Part shown: in pieces, positions 26,960-38,714 of the stretch
Layout of the letters: every line of letters begins with the position of its first letter
How positions within the stretch are numbered: the stretch's first letter is position 1
From: Zygnema circumcarinatum
Lineage: Eukaryota; Streptophyta; Zygnematophyceae; Zygnematales; Zygnemataceae
Reading direction: 5' to 3'
DNA: 64,000 bases
Assembly (NCBI GenBank): GCA_037447605.1
Contig: CM074805.1
Span: 2,988,972 to 3,052,971, forward strand
The notes under the pieces: model-generated
What the model was told of the DNA's origin: nothing
The model's database searches: none
What the model saw: the letters and a program-made list of their open reading frames with translations, nothing else
Position numbers and translations under genes: made by a program

Positions 26960-27734
26960 TAGAGGGTTCGGGAAGGTATTGTACCGTAGTGCATAAGGGG
27001 AGATCAGGACTTCGATGTGTATATGGATGGAGGGATGGATGAGATTCTGCCGTCAGCCTCCATGCCGTCCGGCATCCTCCTCGGCTACTGGTCACGGAAT
27101 TGCCGCGTCTCGTCATAGAATCGGGTCTTAAGCGACCGTACAGTGGCCGACCTCGTCGTTTTTCTCTGCGGCGAAGCGTGGCCGTCGCGTAACCCGCCCG
27201 CCCGCCTGCCCGCCCGCCCGCTGCCTCGCGTCCGGGTCACGCGGTCACGCCCAGTTCCCGGTTCGGGCAGAAAGGGAAAATACACCCTTTTTGGGCTCCC
27301 CGCTCAATGCTCGCCATCCGATGCGTGCGTCACCGCCGCCGTTCGCCGATCGGACGGTGGCGCTTGACAGACAGTCTCGGCCACCGTAGCGGACGCGCGC
27401 CGGGCAGTAGTATCTTGTCCCTTCCGAAAACAATTTCTTTGAAAAGTGCTGTACCGAGTGGATGCAGCAAGGCACGTCCGAAACCGGTACTCCGCGAGCA
27501 CAACGCGCTGTGGGAGGGAACTTCCCATTTGCTCTCCGAACCTCGTTCCAAACCTTTCCCCAGCCTCCCAGCCAGTTCCTCCCCTCGCCTCGGTACACCC
27601 CCCTCTCCTATGATTGGTCCCTCGGCCCTCCAAAACGCGCGAAGCCTGCCAAACGGGATCCGGGGCTGCAACGAAGGTACACGTGGAAGTTCGGCTCGCG
27701 GAGGGCCACGCGCAGCGCTATGCATAGGCGGTAG

Positions 27735-27870
27735 GGTTGGGTGCACGGGGGCGCGGGCATCCCCGCGGGGGCATGCCCCCCATTTTTGACCGTCCGTGCC
27801 CGGGGCACGCCTCGTGCGAGGATGCCCGTACATTTCGTGCCCCCCCGCGCCCCCTGTCACGTGACGCTTA
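27735..27870. repeat. GC-rich inverted-repeat cluster
   Basis: Contains the palindrome GGGGGCATGCCCCC (27767-27780) and outer arms of the form GGGCATCC/GGATGCCC and CACGGGGGCGCG/CGCGCCCC, so the stretch could fold into a long imperfect hairpin. It shares its GGGGCATG...CACGTGCCCC vocabulary with 29347-29450. The origin is unknown; it may be a mobile-element remnant. Confidence 0.5.
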
Positions 27871-27976
27871 CCCAGTACGGCCGGGGCCGGGACGGTGACG
27901 ATTGATGAGTAGCGTTCACTCTCTTTCTACCGCAACAAAAAAGAAACGAGAGAAAAGGCACTAGGTAAAATAGTGT

Positions 27977-28100
27977 GGCATTGATCTCACTCGATAGAGA
28001 ATGAGAAAGTGGCATTGATCTCACGATGGCGATGCCATCAAATGTACATGGACAAAATCAGCATGGGGAACCACGAGGAACTGGTCGCAAAAGACCTAAC
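27977..28100 (+). repeat. Dispersed repeat, copy A (with truncated head duplicate)
   Basis: Core at 28010-28051: TGGCATTGATCTCACGATGG, then GATGCCATCAAATGTACATGG, with an inner palindrome GATGGC-GAT-GCCATC. Similarity to copies B (38595) and C (55330, inverted) continues to about 28097 through GGAACCACGAGGAACTGGTC. A second head fragment (TGGCATTGATCTCAC) lies at 27977-27991. No coding potential. Confidence 0.75.
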
Positions 28101-28196
28101 TAAGCACAAAAGAAAATTACTCAATAACTTTGTGTACATTATTACTAACAAGCAACAGTTCATTCAATTTTGTTGTCTTCACGACCTACTCAAGAC

Positions 28197-28325
28197 ACCC
28201 TCCTGCCTCTTTCTCCCTCCTCTTGTCTCCTTGCCTCTGGCCTCCACCTTCCTTCTTACCTCCTGCTTGCCTCCTGTCACTTGCCCTCTGGCCCTTGCCT
28301 CCTCCCTCCTCCCTCCTCCCCCTTG
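28197..28325. repeat. CCT/CTT-rich pyrimidine tract
   Basis: Continuous pyrimidine-rich stretch with CCTCCCTCCT-type units on the plus strand. No gene homology on either strand. Confidence 0.6.
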
Positions 28326-28470
28326 CCATGGCTACTACAACAAATAATAGAAGCCATGTCTGGAAGCATGTAATGGAAGTTTCTGTTAGTAATGGGGGGC
28401 TCTTTGGGGAAAAAAAAGAGTGGGAAAGTGAAAAAAGTGGGAGAACGTGGGAAAAAAAAAAAAAGCCGAA

Positions 28471-28810
28471 AGTGGGAGACCGATTTCCGATAGTAGTAGA
28501 AGCAGTAGGAGTAATAGAGTAGTAGTAGTAGTAGTAGTTGCTGGGGGTGGGACATATAGTCGTAGCATTGGTGGTGTTTCTCTTAGTAATGGGGGGCTCT
28601 TGGGAGGGTGCTGAAAGTGGAAGACCGATTCCTGCAATGAGAAGTGGGAGACCGATTTCCGATAGTAGTAGAAGCAGTAGGAGTAATAGAGTAGTAGTAG
28701 TAGTAGTAGTTGCTGGGGGTGCGACATATAGTCGTAGCATTGGTGGTGTTTCTCTTAGTAATGGGGGGCTCTTGGGAGGGTGCTGAAAGTGGAAGACCGA
28801 TTCCTGCAAT
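28471..28810. repeat. 172 bp tandem duplication containing a GTA trinucleotide run
   Basis: Unit 1 starts at 28471 and unit 2 at 28643, both with AGTGGGAGACCGATTTCCGA, then a (GTA)n run, then GGGGGCTCTTGGGAGGGTGC. The two units are nearly identical, so the duplication is recent. A partial earlier unit is visible at about 28380-28405 (TTAGTAATGGGGGGCTCTT). Open frames reading Gln/Leu/Tyr repeats through it are artefacts. Confidence 0.9.
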
Positions 28811-29346
28811 GAGTTTTGTTTTCATTCATTGAAGGCTATTGTGGAAAATCGTTCTTCAATTTAACTGAATCTTGTTCTGGTTCAAATTTCTCCATAATTT
28901 CTTTGATATTTTTGAGGTTTGTGCGGTCTCTGCATATTTAGAATCGGAGTGTGCAATCTGTATTGAAGTACAAAGCATTTACAGTTATATCGGGTAAAGG
29001 TGGGGGCGGAGGAGGGTGAGAGGCGGGAGGCGGGGGGCGGACAAGAGAGACGAGGGGCAGAAGTTGAGAGATACCTACGAGAAGAGGCACAAGGAGAGTT
29101 GCGAGGTGAGAACTAACAGTTATAAAACAGTGCTGTGCTGATCCTCAGTGTCGAGTGCTCACGGCTGAATGCTTTCTGTTCACTGCTGAGCACCGCCCAT
29201 ACTTTTCATATTTTCTCCGTACATTATGTACCGTGAACCGTACATTTCGTACATCCATCTGTAGTTTTCGTACCGCCAATCGTACCGTTTTTTAATATTA
29301 TATTCTTTTTTTGTCCGATTGAAAATGCTCGATCTAGTCACGTCAC

Positions 29347-29391
29347 GGGGCATGAAAAAGGGGCTTGCCGCATGCCCCTTTTTCATGCCCC
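29347..29391. repeat. Perfect 18 bp inverted repeat (hairpin) with 9 nt loop
   Basis: GGGGCATGAAAAAGGGGC at 29347-29364 is exactly reverse-complementary to 29374-29391, with TTGCCGCAT as loop. It is followed by GGGGGCACGTGCCCC-like sequence. It could be a transposon end, an insulator or a small-RNA hairpin; nothing in the sequence decides among these. Confidence 0.85.
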
Positions 29392-29571
29392 GGGGGGGAG
29401 GGGGCACGTGCCCCGGTCGGAGAAGGGCCGTGCCCCCAACCGTAGCAGGCGGGCGCTAGGGGCGGGCTGGTGGTGAGCTGGGGCTGGCTGGCGGGCGGGC
29501 GGGAGAAGGCGGGAGGGGACGCCATGGGCATGGGCATGGGCATGGGCCGCGCCTTCGCTCCTTCCGCCGCC

Positions 29572-29625
29572 GCGCGTCTGCACGCTCTGCTCGCCGCCGC
29601 GCGTCTGCACGCTCTGCTCGCCGCC
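29572..29625. repeat. 27 bp perfect tandem duplication
   Basis: The 27 nt unit beginning GCGCGTCTGCACGCTCTGCT is present twice in direct succession. The open frame around it (ATG at 29524) reads Met-Gly repeats and then a hydrophobic Ala/Leu stretch like a signal peptide, but it cannot be joined in frame to the DUF1639 exons, so no gene is called here. Confidence 0.85.
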
Positions 29626-30431
29626 GCGCTGCTCACTTCTGCATTCTCGGCTGCCGCGCAGCAGGTGCCGCCAAGGCTGAAGCTAGATAGGGTTGCGACA
29701 GGCTGTCTGTGGCTGGAAGGCATTACATGATTGGATAACGGCATATGGAACGCGGGGAGGCAGAGATTGGTATGGCAGGAGTTTCAGCAATTCGGCTGCT
29801 GGTTCTTTCTGACGAGTAGTAGGATAGGCCTTTGTATGGTGATCGTGGAATTTTGAGAAGCCGTCGCTTATGCTCGACCTCAGCTGAACATGGAACGCCG
29901 ACAATAGTCTAGCGAGTAATATGTAGGCTAGCTGGCTTCTGCAAAGTTTCCGTCAAATAGCTGTCATTTGATATTTTTCCTCAAAGATTGGACCTCGAGG
30001 GTCATCGTAGTGGCGTTAGTCATCCGTCACATTCACATTACATGCCGACTGTTGTGCACGTAATTTCGCCTATCGACATTGTTTCTTCTCCTCAGCTAGA
30101 TTCCGAGCAACTAGTAAGTTTGGCTCCAAGATGTTGCAAATCTGAAGGTTTCTTGTGCATGCTCTGGAGAGTGCTGGTATAAACGTATGGACTCACGCAA
30201 ATTTGGATTCTTTTTTATGGCCGCAGCAGATGATGGTCGCAAGGAAAACTGCAGCTCGTGGGGCCTCGTGCACTTCAGCGTTAGCGGGCGTCTCCGGGTA
30301 ACTCGCCTTTCAGAACATGCAGCCGGTTAGCTGTAGCCAGTGGGACCCTTGTCCCTTTCGACATCGAATTTCCTGAAGTGTGGCTAAGCGTGCCGTGAGC
30401 GGCCTCTAACGCTAGTTGTGGTCCTTGCAGG

Positions 30432-33146
30432 TATTCTGCAGACACTGCTCTGCAGATTACACCATCTTTTGTATCAGACCAAGTTTGTAAGGAGGAGTTT
30501 TCAACGACATTTTTCAAACATGGGAAAAGGTAACCTCGTCAGATACACGTCAATTTGTTCTTTTCCGTCTCTTGGTCTTGAATCCCTTGTCGCCGCAAGC
30601 TCCTCCTTTCGACAGTTCCACGTCATTGTTTTCTGCACGTTGCTGTGCTTTTGAACCACGAAACTCTCCCATATTTTACATTCCAATGCCAAATTACCCC
30701 CATCGAAGGAGAGATGAATGCAATTCTTTTTGCGATAAAGACTTCTAGATTTGTGTTGGGCAGTTTTTAAGCCGCTGTAGTTATTAGGTAGAACCAGTTT
30801 GGACAAGATGTATCAAAGGCTGAGAGCAATGTATAGCTTTCTGCCCCCTTTGGCTTTCTTTGACGTGCAGCGAATCCATTGTTTTTGGAGCTCCGAGCAG
30901 TTTGTGGTGATTTAGTGTTTCGTACTGATCATCGTCCCGTGGTCACATTTTGGTCCCTCCATCTGTCAGGCGGAGGAGTCCAACTGGGGAGATTCCGTCA
31001 AACGGTCATGGGAAGGTGTTGGCAAACTCAGAAGGGGTGAAGGACAAAGAGGTCAGCAGTAATCAGGATGGTTTGTATCCTCCCAGTAGGGGTACTGAAA
31101 GCGAAGTCATAGAAGCTAGATTAAAGGGTTTTGATTTTTCTCGAGCTGAGAGAAGCACATCGGGTTGTGAAGGTGGCCCTTTCATGGCAAGCCATCTGGA
31201 AGGGGACATGGAGGGTAATTCAGTCTCCCAAGAGCTTCTTTGTAACGAGCTACGTTGGGGTCAGAGAAAACGACTGCGCTTTGCTCGGTCAGACTTACGG
31301 AATGGGGCAGATGAGGTGGATGGAGAAGGAAAGAAGCGTTGTAGGAGTGGCACTGTAGCTGGCACAGGACATCAGCCATCGTCACTTTTCCATGCAGAAG
31401 ATTTGCGTCAACGCGTTTCTTCTGGGCCATGGTTATCTAGAGATGTCGCTGGAGTGGGCCGAAGGTGCGCTCAGAGTTCCTTGTTTCCAGCTGTTATACT
31501 CTCCTTGTCTATCATGCTGCTGTTCAGATTCTGGAGCACTTGGAATCTGTGAATTGAAGGTTTAGTCTGAGGCGATCGTCAGTCTATCATAAGCTTCATT
31601 GGTTCTTGAATGTTGGTGAGCCCTTGCGCTTACCAGAATGGGGTCTAGTCCATGCTTGCATGACCAATCCCATTCCCGCCGATCTTTTCTCCTGGAATGT
31701 TGGTGCAATCAGTGGAGAGAACTAACTGGAGGGGAAGTCAAACAAGGGCGGGAAAGTGGGAGGGAAGATAAGGGGAAAATAGTTGAATGGGCTGCCCTCG
31801 AAGTGTTAGCTTACGTTTACTCGTCATATTGTAATGTTCAGGGCTGCGGAGCGGAGTGTCGGTGCACCTTCATCTAGCCAAAAACGTGATGGTGGGAATG
31901 CAAAGGTGAAGAGCGAAGGGAAGTCCAAGGCCTCTCAAAATGCCCGTGAAGCTGGAAACTTATCCAGTCGAGAGGAAGATGCAACTCCTGATTGTTTACG
32001 GGTGCATCATTCAAATCACTGGGCCAGCAATTCCCCAGAGCGTAGCAATGGTGGGGCTCTGGAGACGGGACTTCTTCAGGAAAGGCGGTACATTCAGCAA
32101 TGCTTAGTGAACCCCGAGCTGGTAGAATTGCCGAAGTTTCTGCTTTCGTTATCAAGAACTGAGAAAGAAGATGATTTTATGGCGATTAAACGATCCAAGC
32201 TTCCACAGAGGCCTCGTAAGCGGCCAAAGCTTGTTGAGAAAGGACTACAGGTGAGAGCAGTCTTCCTGGGGATCCGAGTGATGGGATTTGAATACTAAGT
32301 TCAGTTGCATCGTTATCTACATTCTTTTTGAGTTAGTTGTACCTTGGCTCGTGAAGAGACAGGGAAAGAAAGCACTCCAATTTTGGGTCCTAAAGTTTTG
32401 CAGCTTTTTGCTTGCGATTAGTTCTTCAGCCTGCAGGGCCTGTATGGTTGACCAAGTGATGTGCTCTCCCCTGTCGCTTAATACATGGCCTCTCCAGTGA
32501 CTAGCATGTGTGGCTGTCGTTACGCTCCTTATGACCTCTACATTGACAAAGTGGGGAGATCTTAATGTATGTTGTGAATGTGTACTGGCTTATGAAGGTT
32601 TGCTGCTGGCACTCAAACTTTGTAGCAGAAGCTGGGATTCTATTACTCTTCATTGTCTTCTTTTCGCATACAAGTAGCTTCTGCTGAATAAAAGACGCCC
32701 TTTGACTTTTTCTGTGCAGCGCTTGCTACCCGGTGCTTGGTTATGTAATTTGACGCGGGAAAGATATGAAGTGCGGGAGCGCAAAATAACTAGAAAGGTT
32801 TGCTGCTGCAGTCCCTTTTTTATGTCATTTCTTACATAGTCAGTTTTTTTGGATATCCTTCTCAGTTTCATCGTGTCACATTCTTCGTTCCTGCAGAGTG
32901 CTTGCTTAGTTGTTATGGTTCATTTTGGCTGGTCACCTCGGAGTTGTCCAACCGAGTCCATGTTTGCTTTGCCAGAATCCTCTATTCTGTTCATATTATT
33001 TTCGTGTCTATCGGATAAGCTCCACTCTTGTCAGAAGTCGACATACAAATTCTTCTTTGACGGTTGGACCTCTGTCACATTGCCATGTGCAGAAACCAAG
33101 AGGTCTCAAGGCTATGCATGGAAATGTAGACAGCGACACCGAATAA
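30432..33146 (+). CDS. DUF1639-family protein, 5' end unresolved (5 exons visible)
   Basis: Plant family of unknown function, usually basic and predicted nuclear. Visible exons: about 30432-30529, 30970-31464, 31842-32250, 32720-32797, 33093-33146 (stop TAA). The last four join in matching phases. The C-terminal signature spans three exons: LPKFLLSLSRTEKEDDFMAI, LPQRPRKRPKLVEKGLQ, then RLLPGAWLCNLTRERYEV and a final PRGLKAMHGNVDSDTE, as in land-plant DUF1639 proteins. The N-terminal 250 residues are low-complexity, Ser/Arg-rich and unconserved. The exon at 30432 is open in the right phase but its link upstream is unknown. A candidate exon at 29987-30113 does not fit its phase, so I leave the start open. 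Confidence 0.85.
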
Positions 33147-34384
33147 CCTTTTCAACAGAACTCAACCATCGATACCTCTGCTTCAGCATTTTTATACTTC
33201 CGACTTCACTTTGACATGAAGAAGCGATGCAGGATTGATGGAGGAGCATGTGTAGAGTACAGAACTGCCTTCCTTTTAGATATGTTGAGGAGTGCACATA
33301 CCCTACACGCCCAACCGCCTCAGGCCCCAGAGTTCTTGAGGGCCGATCCTAAGTAAGAATCATGATGGTCCCATGTATCCCATCTTTGGCTCTGCTAGTA
33401 GCCAGAAGTTCTTAATTCAGTCAGTTTCCTGTTTAGCCAGACAATAGTCTGGTCGGCACATCACGCTGCAAGCTGTTTGGACAGGCTGCTACGTAGAACA
33501 GTCCAGGCGGGGGGCTCAGATTTCCCGGCACTCATTTTTAGGATTCTTGCCGCATATGTTCATAGGGGCTGTCAATACACGGATTGGAACTACCTCCTAT
33601 TGACGAGGTGTAGGAAAGGTGTTAAGTTTTCTTTTTGGCATTTAGCTGTATTCAAGCCAATTTGCAACACAACGGGTCTGGATAGCAGACCTGTTCAATG
33701 GTGTAGGCCTACCGTGAGCGGTAGGCGCAATGCATTTGCCAAATGGGATTGTTGCTGAAACAGCCCGCCAACCGCAATTACAATCCAGTACATAACAGGA
33801 CATTCTTCTAGATTGTCATTTCTGTGTCAGCACCTTTCTGAAAGGCCTCAGAAAGCTGTGTTTGTGCCCCCTTTTGTTCTCACTTGCTATGCCTCGCTGA
33901 AGTTCAAGCAGGGTCTGCTGAGTACTGCATTCTCCATCTGTTGTCACTGCATTTGAAAGTCTCCTTCTAGCACAATGACGTAGTTCCCAAGAACAGCACA
34001 GCATCTTCTTGCATGATTCATCTGGGGGGCCTCACTCCACTGATTGGAGATACGCCACCATGAATCCACTCGTGCAAAAAGGTCACAGACCCATCAAAAC
34101 GTCAGCATATCAACAGCCTTTCAAACCAAACTTTGGCATAGTTGCGATGAATTCTATTTCGCGAGGTGAGTATTGAGGGGAGGATGTGGCATCGAGTATT
34201 GAGCATTTTATTCTCCTTTATTTTCCTCCTTCAGTTTGAGGGCGTGAAATGTTATGCAAGTCGACGTTCCATAAAGATGATTGAGGACTGAGCAAAGGCG
34301 CGTTCACGTTGCACGCTCGATCATGTCTCACTCTCCCCTCTGGCCTTCTCTTTGTGGCGAAAAAACGGGATAGCCCTGCAGCTA
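33147..34384. other. Intergenic region between the DUF1639 and zinc-ribbon genes
   Basis: About 1.2 kb without recognisable exon, repeat or hairpin. It should contain the DUF1639 3' UTR and the promoter of the downstream plus-strand gene. Confidence 0.5.
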
Positions 34385-37300
34385 ATGACTATGGCTACCG
34401 AGGCTGCCGGTTGCCTCGGTGGCGACCTTGCATCCGCTACATGTCAGCACCTGCGCGGCCCCCTCCAAGAGCGATGCGCAGGGTCATCTGCCCTAATCTC
34501 TCTGTGGTGCCCCGACTGCGGTCTCCAGGTCGCCCCCTGCCTCGCCTGCTGCGCTCCGATCGCTGCTGCTCACAACACGTGAGCGCTCTCTCATGTCCTG
34601 CACCGTCCTCACACCACCGATAAATGAGAATGCCGCAAAACGCCAGCGCTTCTTGCAATCGAAATGCGGAAGCAGAGTTTGAGAAAGCAGGCATACATTA
34701 CTTCAGAGCAGCTTGTCCTTCGCACATAGGCCGAAAGTGACTGTCATAATCAGCTAACTTCAGAATTGTGGCAATAGTCGGTTTGCAACTGGTGCGCATC
34801 TTCCTCCTCATGGTGTCTGTTCTGCTGGCCTTTATCATTCCTTCCCCCCTTCCTCTACTCAACTTTTTCTTGAATAGGGCCTACTCTCACTTGTTCTCTC
34901 ACTTTCTCTCCTCGTGGACGGCTTGACGCGTTCTCTCAGTTTGATTTCCTGCCTCTAAAACGAGATTCGCGCACTGAAATTTTCTCCTCCCAGCACAACT
35001 TGTTTCGGACATAACAAAAAAATCCACAAATACCCTAATAATCTGTCCGTGTCCAATGTTTAGTTGGTACCATTGCCACATTTTTAGAATCCACTTGGCA
35101 TTATGACTTGTGGATTTTCTATCACCATGAATATGACCAGGATTCATCGTGCTACGTCCACGGCGTTCTACGAATGTTTTGTTTTAAGCTCTTTCATAAG
35201 TTATTGCCGACTATTCTTGCTCATGGTTACGTCTCTTCTTCTAGCTTGTTACCTGTCATTTCATTGTCTTAAGAATATTGGAGACTTCTGCAACTTCTTT
35301 CAATAGTGATATTGGGGCTCATTGAAGTATTGCAAATTTGCTATCTTTTCTGAGGTGATGTAATGTTTGCAGCCCTCAGGCCTCAGCGCCGGACAAGAAT
35401 GGCGGGGATGTCGTGTATTGTGGTTCCTGTGGAGCTGTTAACCCGCGAGGCCATGCCCAGGTGGAGAGGACGCTGCTTGGCCTTCCGAACGTGGAGGCCA
35501 TGTCTTCTTCTTTGGTGAGCATACCTCAAACTTCAAACTCATTACGAACGTAGCTGAATCCCACAGGCCAACTAGAACTCATCGTTTTCTCACTGAATGG
35601 TGGCGCACCGGAGGTGATGTGACGATGGCTGTTTTCGGGATTGAGAGAGGGACGGGCAGATGACTTAACTTTTCTTTTGTTTTCATTCCGATGAGCTCTG
35701 GTCTCAGAAATATCCGCATGCACTTGCCATGCAAAGCATTTTGGGACGGGGCATATAGGAGGTATTTGATTTCTATGGTTCTCTGCCTCACGAAGGAAAA
35801 TGTTCTTGAAAAAAGGCTGATCGAGGCTGATGCTGGCTCGTGTAAGCGAAAAGTGTTTGTAGCTTCTCCAATGTGCAGATTTTGGCAAAGTCCAAATCTT
35901 GTTTCAAACTTGTGACGTTCACTTTTGGAAAATAAGCTGCTGTCGATTCCCTTGCATTGCGAACAGGCTATGAGCAAGCAAGCCTGATGTACATCGCCTG
36001 AGTTGGTGGAGATATTCGCATGTGACAGTGCTTGCATGGTGGATGGACAGGCGAGAAAAGTGCAGGAGGCAGTGTGCGGTCGCCGCCAATACTATCTCGC
36101 AAACCGAAGAGAGCAGGCCTTGCTTAGACAGGCAAGTGGGTCATGAATTTCTTGGGTATCGATTCTGTACCATGATGTGAAAGCAGGAATGAAAACCATT
36201 CTAATTCTGAGAAGTGTCAATGTGGATTGACAGTTCGCCAAAATACTTGCACATCAGCTAAACCCAGTGGGGAGCGGGCTCTGTTTCGTCTATGCCTGCT
36301 GTTGAAGGCCGGAACCTGCAGTTTAAGAAACTATATTCGTGACCTTGGGCAGTCTAGCAGTGCATCAGCATGTGGAAGCTTGTCCACATGTGTACTATGT
36401 GTATGCTGACTGGCGAAAATGTCGCGCAGGTTTTAGTGGATGCCATGCAAGCTGAGGCACCCCATCCATCTCCGGAGGCCTCTCGACGGCGGCAGGGGGG
36501 CCATGGCACGGAACCCCCCGCTCCTATCATTGCTTCAGAGACAACGTCATCTCCGTCTTCTGAACAATTTTTGGGCCGCAATCCGACTGCGTCTCTTCCT
36601 CACTCCCCAGCGATAGACGCATTAGTAGAAGGAACACATCCTCTAGAGACTTCTACCCCCAGCGGTGGAACTCAACATGGGGGCTTGAGGAGAATTAGCA
36701 ATCACCCAAAGCGCAAGCTATCTGACAACACGGAAAGTGGACGTGTGCCCTGCAAACAACCGCGACTATCCTCAGAGGTGCCGTGGTCACCGCCTGCACC
36801 TCAAGCAGCGAGAAGAGATGCATCTGCCCAGGTGACGAATCTTACAGACGTTACGCTTGATGAGATAAACGAGGCTGGGTGGACCTCGCATAATGTTGCT
36901 TCTCAAAACCGCGAGCTGCAGGGTTACCCAGCCTGCCAACGCAACGCAGTGCCCTTTGAACTGTTGCGGTGTAGTACAACGTTTTTGGCCCTTCAGAGTT
37001 GGGAAACTATGGTTGAGGACTGCCGCAGACCTGCCATGGAGCTTCCAATCTTCTGTGCAGCTTGCCCAAATAATGCCTCGCGACGCATTCAAGAGACACT
37101 GCGCCAACAACCACTTAATCCCGAGGAGATTGTTTCGCAAAAGCCTTGTGAAGCTGTTGGAAAGTCACGCCTGCTTGTTCGAGTGTCTCCCGTAGGCCCA
37201 GTGCACTTGGCCTTGCTCCGAACATCCTATTCCTGGCTCCATTCTTGTAATGCTCCGGAGCCGACCGGGATTTCTGCGTTGCTGGCCCGTGCTGACAAGT

Positions 37301-38073
37301 TTGTTCGAGAAGCGGACAGGCTTTTGGAGAGGCGGACTGTGGCAGCGTCAGTGTGCGACGCAGCAGAGCAGGCGGCGGCTGATTTTCAGGCTCTCGCATG
37401 CAAGAGGCGGACGAGGGGCTGCGGAAAACAGGGCCCTTACCTCCTGGTACGCTTGAGGGGTTAGATGTGTAGCAGTCAGTTTATATGCCTGGGATATTTT
37501 TACCCATTCTGCATTTTCTTGTTGCTTTCCTCGTTCCGTTTTCTGCTTTTCTTTGCGGATGAGAGTGAAAGAATTTTCATCGAGACGCTGTCGTCTGCTC
37601 TGTCATCTATCAAATTTGTTTGGTTGTTGGTTTTCTTACCTTCAGCTGCACATGATGATGTCTATTCTGTTAGTACTTGTTCCAGCTATGCTTCTCAACT
37701 TGTTTCAATGCTACCGAAGGATATCTAATGGAAGCACTTGTATGGATGACAGGAGGCTGTGTTGACAGGCCTTATGCAAGAGCGCGTGCATGTATGTGCC
37801 GCTTCAGTTAGCCCAAGCCAAGCGCAACATGCAAGTTTACTTCATGACATCAATGAGGAGCTGAAACGAATTTTGGCAAGAGCGAGGGAAATTCAAGCAT
37901 CAGAGATTCGAGAAGGCAGCGGCGATGCAGGTGTTCAGATCTCGGGCCTGGCATGCTTGGAGCAGGCGAATGTTGAAGAACTGGAGGTCCTTCGATCGTG
38001 TTACCCCTTGTGGTTGCTGCTCTATCACGCTGTTTTTCATGCCACCAATGGTGTCAGCTGGCCAAAGAACTAG
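34385..38073 (+). CDS. Unrecognised 584 aa protein with two CxxC clusters (5 exons, one GC-AG intron)
   Basis: I do not recognise the family. Exons: 34385-34578, 35373-35514, 36051-36131, 36430-37446, 37753-38073; the sum is 1,755 nt in one frame. The N-terminus carries two cysteine clusters that could form a zinc ribbon or two knuckles: WCPDCGLQVAPCLACC in exon 1 and VYCGSCGAVNPRGHAQ in exon 2. The middle is Ser/Pro-rich with a basic patch (HPKRKLSDN), possibly nuclear. The C-terminal third is helical (ADKFVREADRLLERRTV, LLHDINEELKRILARARE). Intron 3 starts with GC (CAG|GCAAGT), the canonical non-GT donor, and ends in AG. An alternative start is the in-frame ATG at 34391. A nucleic-acid role is only a guess. 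Confidence 0.75.
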
Positions 38074-38594
38074 ATGGACTATAAATTCTGTCTCCCAGCA
38101 GACCAAGCAGCATGTATATATGTGCAGTCCTTGCTGGACGATTACAAGGGGAGCTGCCCTTCCGTGAGCAGTTGAGCATCTCGAGTCGATCCATTGCATG
38201 AAGTAGGCTCATTGGTCGTGATGAATGAGATGACATGGGTTATCGACATTCAATGTGCCCCGCTACGGTATGAGGTGCTTGTAGCCAAATCACACGTAAG
38301 CGGGCGACCCAGATGCCTACTTCCAGCTGACGAGCCAGATTCAGCCAGCACGCGAACAAATATGATGTTGTAACCATAGTACAAACATACGAATTCGCCA
38401 AATAAAGCCTGGAGCTGAACTCAATTATTGAAGGAGGAAGCGTTTGTCGTCTGGAGAATGTGTAGCCACTGAAAGCTCTGTTCAACATTTCATGTCACAG
38501 GTCGTTGTCAGGGTCTGTTTGCCCATCAGTCCCAGAGGATGGGATATGGACATGTACTGTGGTCGCATCAGAAGGAAAAGAGAAGGGAAGTAAT

Positions 38595-38682
38595 TGGCGT
38601 TGAACTCGCGATGGCCACGCCATCAGATGCCCATGGCGAGAGACGCAATGTCGGACCACTGTGAGCCGGCCACAAATGACCT
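38595..38682 (+). repeat. Dispersed repeat, copy B
   Basis: TGGCGTTGAACTCGCGATGG followed by CCACGCCATCAGATGCCCATGG, the same architecture as copy A with the GATGGC-NNN-GCCATC-type palindrome. Weaker similarity runs on through GGACCACTGTGAGCCGGCCACAAATGACC-type sequence to about 38682. Confidence 0.75.
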
Positions 38683-38714
38683 ACCCCTAGAGGTTGTGAG
38701 CGTAACGCTGCCTC

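Larger units (their letters stand above)
25759..30431. other. Repeat-rich accessory region between ORC6 and the DUF1639 gene
   Basis: About 4.7 kb with no gene I can support. It holds the TA-flanked MITE at 26403-26959, partial and full copies of a dispersed repeat (26139, 27977, 28010), a CCCG-rich stretch (27197-27225), GC-rich hairpins near 27735-27870 and 29347-29391, CT tracts at 28197-28325, a 172 bp tandem duplication from 28471, and GTAC-rich sequence at 29205-29300. The DUF1639 promoter and first exon(s) probably lie in its right part. Confidence 0.6.

Noticed and set aside
26532-27116. 194 aa minus-strand open frame
   Set aside because: It reads through the TCGTA pentamer array of the MITE; composition reflects the repeat.
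27307-27860. 160-176 aa open frames on both strands
   Set aside because: GC-rich low-complexity DNA with inverted repeats; no recognisable domain on either strand.
28186-28825. Open frames rich in Leu, Tyr and Gln repeats
   Set aside because: Produced by the 172 bp tandem duplication and its (GTA)n run.
29524-29728. ORF with Met-Gly repeats and a signal-peptide-like Ala/Leu stretch
   Set aside because: Low-complexity, contains a 27 bp tandem repeat, and cannot be spliced in phase to the following exons; left uncalled as a gene.
29987-30113. Candidate 5' exon of the DUF1639 gene
   Set aside because: Open with good splice borders, but its phase does not match the exon at 30432; kept out of the model.
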